In this document: positions 38,841-42,077 of the stretch, piece after piece
Layout of the letters: each line of letters begins with the position of its first letter
Position numbering within the stretch: position 1 is the first letter of the stretch
Origin: an uncultured Oscillospiraceae bacterium
Lineage (GTDB): Bacteria; Bacillota; Clostridia; Oscillospirales; Acutalibacteraceae
Assembly (NCBI GenBank): GCA_900548545.1
Contig: URKX01000019.1
Coordinates: forward strand, 1 to 42,077
Direction: 5' to 3'
Length of the DNA: 42,077 nt
Notes under the pieces: generated by a model
The model's input: only the letters and a program-made list of their open reading frames with translations
Databases searched by the model: none
Told to the model about the DNA's origin: nothing
Position numbers and translations under genes: made by a program

Positions 38841-39935
38841 TTACACGTTGAACCGGAACAGGACGATGTCCCCGTCCTGCATGACGTAGTCCTTGCCTTC
38901 GGAACGGACCAGGCCCTTTTCCTTGGCCGCGGCCATGGTGCCGCACTCCATCAGCTCGTCAAAGCCGATGACCTCCGCCCGGATGAAGCCCCGCTCAAAG
39001 TCGGAGTGGATCTTGCCGGCGGCCTGGGGGGCCTTGGTGCCCTTGGTGATGGTCCAGGCCCGGACTTCCTGCTTGCCGGCGGTCAGGTAGGAGATCAGCC
39101 CCAACAGGGAGTAGCAGGCTTGGATCAGCCGGTCCAGGCCGGATTCCTCCAGCCCCATGTCGCTGAGGAACAGCACTTTCTCCTCCGGGTCCAGGCCGGA
39201 GATCTCCGCCTCGATCTCGGCGCAGATGGGCAGCACAGCGGCATGCTCCTCCTTGGCGAACTCCTGCACCACCTGGAAGTATTTGTTGTTTTCCACCCCG
39301 CCCCGGAAATCGTCTTCGCTCATGTTGGCGGCAAAGATGATGGGCTTGTTGGTCAGCAGGGACACGGTGGAGAGGATCTCCGCCTCTTCTTCGGTGCATT
39401 CCACGCTGCGGGCGGATTTCCCGGCTTCCAGGGCCTGGTGGACCCGCTCTAGGAAGTCCAGCTCTGCCTGGTATTTCTTGTCAGCCTTGAGCATCTTCTT
39501 GGTTTTGTCAATGCGGCGGTCCAGCACCTCAATGTCCGAGAGGATCAGCTCTAGGTCAATGGTCTCGATGTCCCGCTTGGGGTCGATGCTGCCCTCTACG
39601 TGGATGATGTCGTCGTTTTCAAAGCAGCGCACCACGTGGACAATGGCGTCCACTTCCCGGATGTTGGACAGGAACTTGTTGCCCAGGCCCTCGCCCTTGG
39701 AGGCGCCCTTCACCAGGCCGGCGATGTCCACAAACTCAATGGTGGCCGGGGTGAATTTGTCCGGCTCGTACATTTCGGCCAGCTTGTCCAGACGCTTGTC
39801 CGGCACGGCCACCACGCCCACGTTGGGCTCGATGGTGCAGAAGGGGTAGTTGGCCGACTGGGCCCCTGCGTTGGTAATGGCGTTAAACAGTGTGCTCTTG
39901 CCCACGTTGGGCAGGCCCACGATACCTAGTTTCAT
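38841..39935 (-). CDS. ychF: Redox-regulated ATPase/GTPase YchF (OLA1 family)
   Basis: A 364-residue ribosome-associated P-loop NTPase. G1 is GLPNVGKST (near residue 6), G3 is DIAGLVKGASKGEGLG, and the G4 position reads NMSE instead of NKxD, which explains the preference of this family for ATP. A coiled-coil insertion (about 135-200) and a C-terminal TGS domain follow. The ATG at 39935 has only a weak ribosome binding site (AGG at about -13). Its upstream side is the junction with a mobile element: the integrase gene lies 86 bases upstream on the same strand, so the native promoter may have been displaced and element-derived transcription may enter ychF. Confidence 0.94.
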   Translation of the reverse strand: MKLGIVGLPNVGKSTLFNAITNAGAQSANYPFCTIEPNVGVVAVPDKRLDKLAEMYEPDKFTPATIEFVDIAGLVKGASKGEGLGNKFLSNIREVDAIVHVVRCFENDDIIHVEGSIDPKRDIETIDLELILSDIEVLDRRIDKTKKMLKADKKYQAELDFLERVHQALEAGKSARSVECTEEEAEILSTVSLLTNKPIIFAANMSEDDFRGGVENNKYFQVVQEFAKEEHAAVLPICAEIEAEISGLDPEEKVLFLSDMGLEESGLDRLIQACYSLLGLISYLTAGKQEVRAWTITKGTKAPQAAGKIHSDFERGFIRAEVIGFDELMECGTMAAAKEKGLVRSEGKDYVMQDGDIVLFRFNV

Positions 39936-39952
39936 TTTTATCTTTACCTGTC

Positions 39953-39981
39953 CGAAAACCCTTTATTTATGCGGGTTTTCG
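39953..39981 (-). other. Stem-loop between integrase and ychF
   Basis: CGAAAACCC pairs with GGGTTTTCG (9 bp) around an 11-base AT-rich loop. On the minus strand it stands between the int stop and the ychF start, without a T-tract. It may weaken read-through or be part of the ychF leader. Confidence 0.45.
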
Positions 39982-40001
39982 CCTTTCTCTATATTTTTAT
40001 T

Positions 40002-40034
40002 ACACCCTTTTTACACCCTTTTTACACCCTTTTT
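40002..40034 (-). repeat. Three tandem 11-bp repeats at the integrase end
   Basis: Three exact, contiguous copies of ACACCCTTTTT (plus strand) cover 40002-40012, 40013-40023 and 40024-40034. The int stop codon lies within them. Tn916 integrase binds short direct repeats near the element ends with its N-terminal domain; these copies are in the right place to serve as such arm sites (inference). Confidence 0.8.
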
Positions 40035-41218
40035 TCAACTGTGGGTGTAGCTGCTTCAAATTGCTGAACAGCTTTTGCAAGGGACTCGTCCGTAACATGA
40101 ACATACCTGTCCATTGTTGTTTTAATACTTGCGTGTCCTAATAGTTGCTGTAAAACTTTAGGTTGTACGCCGCGTTCAATCGCGCGTGTAGCATAAGTGT
40201 GTCGTAAGGCGTGCATACAAAAACGCTTAATACCAGCTTCATCACACAATTTATATAAATGTGTATCGTAGGAACTGTTTTTAGCAGGTTCTCCTGTTCG
40301 CCAGTTGATAAATACCAAATCCCGCATGACAAGACATTTCTTTTCTCCCGTTCTGCTGTCTGTGTACTCCAAAATCTGTGAAAGCATTTCAGACTCTTTC
40401 CGGGTATCTTTTTCATCATAACAACTTTTTAAGATTGTATATGCGCGTTCTGTAAGCGGAATAGTACGATAACTTTTTTTCGTTTTAGGCGGACCGGCAC
40501 GCCAATATCTCCGGCTGTGTCGATACTCTAAACTCTTATTTACAGTTAAAGTACGTTTTTTCCAATCAATAGCGTCCCATGTCAGACCAATCAATTCAGC
40601 CGTTCTCAAACCCGTTTCTAATAACAAAGCATACTGTCTATAATTATGAGAACGCTCTGCGGCTTCAAGAAACTTTTCCTGTTCCTCAACGGTTAAGTAT
40701 TTAATATCATCTACTGCCCGGACTGGTTTCGTATATCGAACACCATTCATAGGGTGCTTTGCAATAATATCATTCATAACTGCTGATTTGAACATAGTTC
40801 CCATTGAAATATAGGTCTGCCGGATTGTTGAGCCTGCATATTCTGTTTCCATTCGATTTAAGACAGCTTTACAGTGCATAGGTTTTACATCAGCTATACA
40901 CATAGTTCCTATCAATGGTTGAATATTTTTTTCGTAACGCTCACGATAATTTCTTATCGTATTTGGCGCAAGGTCACAAATGATATTATCAATCCAATAA
41001 TTGAACCATTTGTCTACTGTCATATCAGGCGCAGTAACGATTAGATTATGTGTATCTTCATACTTTGCGTCAGCAAGCCATTTTTTTGCTTCTGGCAGCG
41101 TTTTGAAATATCCATTTTGACGCGCACCATTTTTAGCATAAAATCTTGCGAAATACAAACCGTCCTTTCTTTGACAAATACCTTTCCCACACTCTTTGCC
41201 TTTTAAATTTTTTCCCAT
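40022..41218 (-). CDS. int: Tyrosine recombinase/integrase, Tn916 Int-like
   Basis: A 398-residue site-specific recombinase that inserts and excises the element. An N-terminal arm-binding region (about 1-60, with CQRKDGLYFARFY) and a SAM-like core-binding domain (about 70-165) precede the catalytic domain. Catalytic residues are visible: Arg in ETGLRTAEL (near 205), HALRHTYATR (His 336, Arg 339), His in LLGHASIKTT (362) and the nucleophile Tyr372 in MDRYVHV. The length is close to Tn916 Int (405). The ATG at 41218 follows AAAGGAG, which lies inside a potential hairpin (41222-41251). The protein looks intact, so the element may still be mobile. Confidence 0.94.
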   Translation of the reverse strand: MGKNLKGKECGKGICQRKDGLYFARFYAKNGARQNGYFKTLPEAKKWLADAKYEDTHNLIVTAPDMTVDKWFNYWIDNIICDLAPNTIRNYRERYEKNIQPLIGTMCIADVKPMHCKAVLNRMETEYAGSTIRQTYISMGTMFKSAVMNDIIAKHPMNGVRYTKPVRAVDDIKYLTVEEQEKFLEAAERSHNYRQYALLLETGLRTAELIGLTWDAIDWKKRTLTVNKSLEYRHSRRYWRAGPPKTKKSYRTIPLTERAYTILKSCYDEKDTRKESEMLSQILEYTDSRTGEKKCLVMRDLVFINWRTGEPAKNSSYDTHLYKLCDEAGIKRFCMHALRHTYATRAIERGVQPKVLQQLLGHASIKTTMDRYVHVTDESLAKAVQQFEAATPTVEKRV

Positions 41219-41221
41219 GAC

Positions 41222-41251
41222 GGACTCCTTTCACGTTAAAAAAAAGAGTCC
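41222..41251 (-). promoter_or_regulatory. Hairpin covering the int ribosome binding site
   Basis: On the minus strand GGACTC (41251-41246) can pair with GAGTCC (41227-41222). The 3' arm overlaps the int AAAGGAG site, so translation could be damped when it forms. Confidence 0.5.
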
Positions 41252-41283
41252 AACGCAAATATAAAGTATATCACAAGGACTCC
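41238..41283 (-). terminator. Terminator between xis and int
   Basis: On the minus strand GAGTCC (41282-41277) pairs with GGACTC (41251-41246), followed by eight Ts (41245-41238). It uses the same GGACTC as the int ribosome-binding-site hairpin, so the two structures exclude each other. Confidence 0.6.
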
Positions 41284-41293
41284 GTTTTTTCAA
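41265..41293 (-). promoter_or_regulatory. Putative int promoter
   Basis: On the minus strand TTGAAA (41293-41288), 17-base spacer, TATACT (41270-41265), about 47 bases before the int ATG. It overlaps the loop of the xis terminator. Confidence 0.6.
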
Positions 41294-41325
41294 TCTTAAC
41301 AGACAAATATTTCAGCTATTAAAGG

Positions 41326-41574
41326 CTATATAATCAATTCTCGGCGAATGTATTCCTCAAATTCTTTACGCTTCACTAACTTTCGTGTTCCAACATATAA
41401 AACAAAAGGGCAGTTTGGCTGTTTTAACATGGAGTCAATCTTATTGATACCTATGTTGCTATATTCAGCGGCTTCCCTTATTGTTAATGTTATTTTCAAA
41501 TGGATAGGTACTCTTACTTCTGTTTCCTTATATAAATGCAGTTCTTTTTCTTCACTGCTATTTGATTTATTCAT
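41326..41574 (-). CDS. xis: Excisionase, Tn916 Xis-like
   Basis: An 82-residue winged-helix DNA-binding protein. LTIREAAEYSNIGINKIDSML followed by FVLYVGTRKLVKRKEFEEYIRRE matches the pattern of Tn916-type excisionases (LTIEEASKYFRIGENKL...IKRKQFE). It should direct the integrase toward excision. It lies 107 bases upstream of int on the same strand. The ATG at 41574 follows GGGGGA. Confidence 0.88.
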   Translation of the reverse strand: MNKSNSSEEKELHLYKETEVRVPIHLKITLTIREAAEYSNIGINKIDSMLKQPNCPFVLYVGTRKLVKRKEFEEYIRRELII

Positions 41575-41980
41575 TAGAATGTCCCCCTATCTTTTTCAAT
41601 TTAACAAAAAATAGGCTCATCAGACGGTTTTAGCAAACCTCACAAGAATTTCACTTCCACATGGTTCTCATGCAGCTCTACCCGTTGCCTGCGACGCTTC
41701 TAACGCTCGGACTACGGCGGTAAAGGAGTATCATTATACCGATATATGGATTATGGCGACAGAGTTGCTAAGTCTGCTATGGAACGCTGATAGTTCTCGC
41801 TCGTTTTGTCCCTCCTTTCAGTCATGGCGTATCAGCCCAACGGCTCCCCATATATCGAATGTATCTGATTTGCCTTATGCTGCGTCGCCGTTCTATTGCG
41901 CCGCTTTCTTTGTCAAAGAGCAGAGGGCTGTTCTGCGATATGGAACGGAAAAGGGGGAAGCGTTCCAACACCGCGTTGCT
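41575..41980. other. Gap within the mobile element, no supported gene
   Basis: The 406 bases upstream of xis contain no reading frame that I can assign. One short minus-strand frame starting with an ATG near 41827 (about 24 codons) overlaps an AAAGGAGG sequence, but it has no recognisable features. The xis promoter should lie here; no consensus pair stands out. Confidence 0.4.
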
Positions 41981-42077
41981 TTATTCAGCCCTAAATGTGA
42001 GGATTGCCCTCATTAGTTTTGCTTGCAGCCTTTCGCGTATTTCTTCGTCTACTCCAAAATAAACATTTCCTCGCTCA
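41981..42077 (-). CDS. Possible C-terminus of an unidentified element gene
   Basis: A minus-strand frame open from the right edge to a TAA at 41981-41983 encodes 31 residues (contains NVYFGVDEEIRERLQAKLMRA). The charged, helical composition looks protein-like, but the fragment is too short to identify. A neighbouring frame also ends in this stretch, so the choice is uncertain. Confidence 0.3.
   Translation of the reverse strand, partial: ERGNVYFGVDEEIRERLQAKLMRAILTFRAE

Larger units (their letters stand above)
39940..42077. mobile_element. End of an integrated mobile element (Tn916-type integrase module)
   Basis: From about 39.95 kb to the right edge the composition becomes AT-rich and the genes are a tyrosine recombinase and a Tn916-Xis-like excisionase. 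Codon use (many AAA, ATA, TTA) is unlike the chromosomal genes to the left. The exact terminus must lie between the ychF start (39935) and the int stop (40022), but I cannot find a repeat that defines it because the other end is outside the window. Confidence 0.75.

Noticed and set aside
40002..40034. CRISPR array at the tandem repeats
   Set aside because: The units are only 11 bp, directly adjacent without spacers, and no cas genes are present anywhere in the window.

Overview
The window is a stretch of bacterial chromosome, GC-rich (by eye close to 60%) up to about 39.95 kb and clearly AT-richer after that. Gene content points to a strictly anaerobic, rod-shaped, Gram-positive member of the Clostridia, most likely Oscillospirales (Oscillospiraceae/Ruminococcaceae type). 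The reasons are pyruvate formate-lyase, an oxygen-sensitive class III ribonucleotide reductase, T-box and ZTP riboswitch control, an mreBCD/PBP2 cluster, AGGAGG-type ribosome binding sites, and many GTG/TTG starts. This placement is an inference from gene families, not from a marker search.

Layout. 1-0.75 kb: 5' part of pflB (minus strand) behind a ZTP riboswitch with a transcription terminator. 0.97-4.5 kb: a heterodimeric ABC exporter pair. 4.6-9.3 kb: a small Smr-domain gene, a calcium-type P-type ATPase, a cytoplasmic esterase and tRNA-Arg(ACG). 9.3-13.9 kb: maltodextrin/glycogen breakdown (GH13 enzyme and glycogen phosphorylase, minus strand). 14.2-17.7 kb: a long ZapA-coiled-coil protein, a U32 (RlhA-like) protein and dUTPase. 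18.0-24.4 kb: cell-shape cluster mreB-mreC-mreD-PBP2, then a MinD-like ATPase and methylglyoxal synthase. 24.4-28.1 kb: T-box-controlled hisS-aspS. 28.2-32.3 kb: anaerobic deoxynucleotide synthesis (nrdD body, a separate 56-residue glycyl-radical protein, surE, nrdG). 32.4-35.6 kb: a small XRE regulator, GTP-type PEP carboxykinase, an ECF sigma factor and its membrane partner. 35.7-38.8 kb: a polar amino-acid ABC importer and a divergent MerR regulator. 38.8-39.9 kb: ychF. 39.95 kb to the end: the integrase/excisionase end of an integrated mobile element of Tn916 type.

The most striking observation is the ribonucleotide reductase. The 765-residue NrdD ends without the glycyl-radical segment that normally closes this enzyme. 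That segment (core RRITGYLVG) is encoded 115 bases downstream as a free-standing 56-residue protein with its own consensus promoter and strong ribosome binding site. This looks like an obligate two-piece class III reductase, comparable in principle to the GrcA/YfiD spare part of pyruvate formate-lyase but with the parent enzyme lacking its own radical domain. A perfect NrdR-type palindrome lies before nrdD but none is visible before the small gene.

Other points worth attention are a ZTP riboswitch wired directly to pflB, a 300-base structured leader with mutually exclusive helices between the hisS T-box and hisS, three consecutive hairpins between mreB and mreC, and overlapping hairpins between xis and int of the mobile element.
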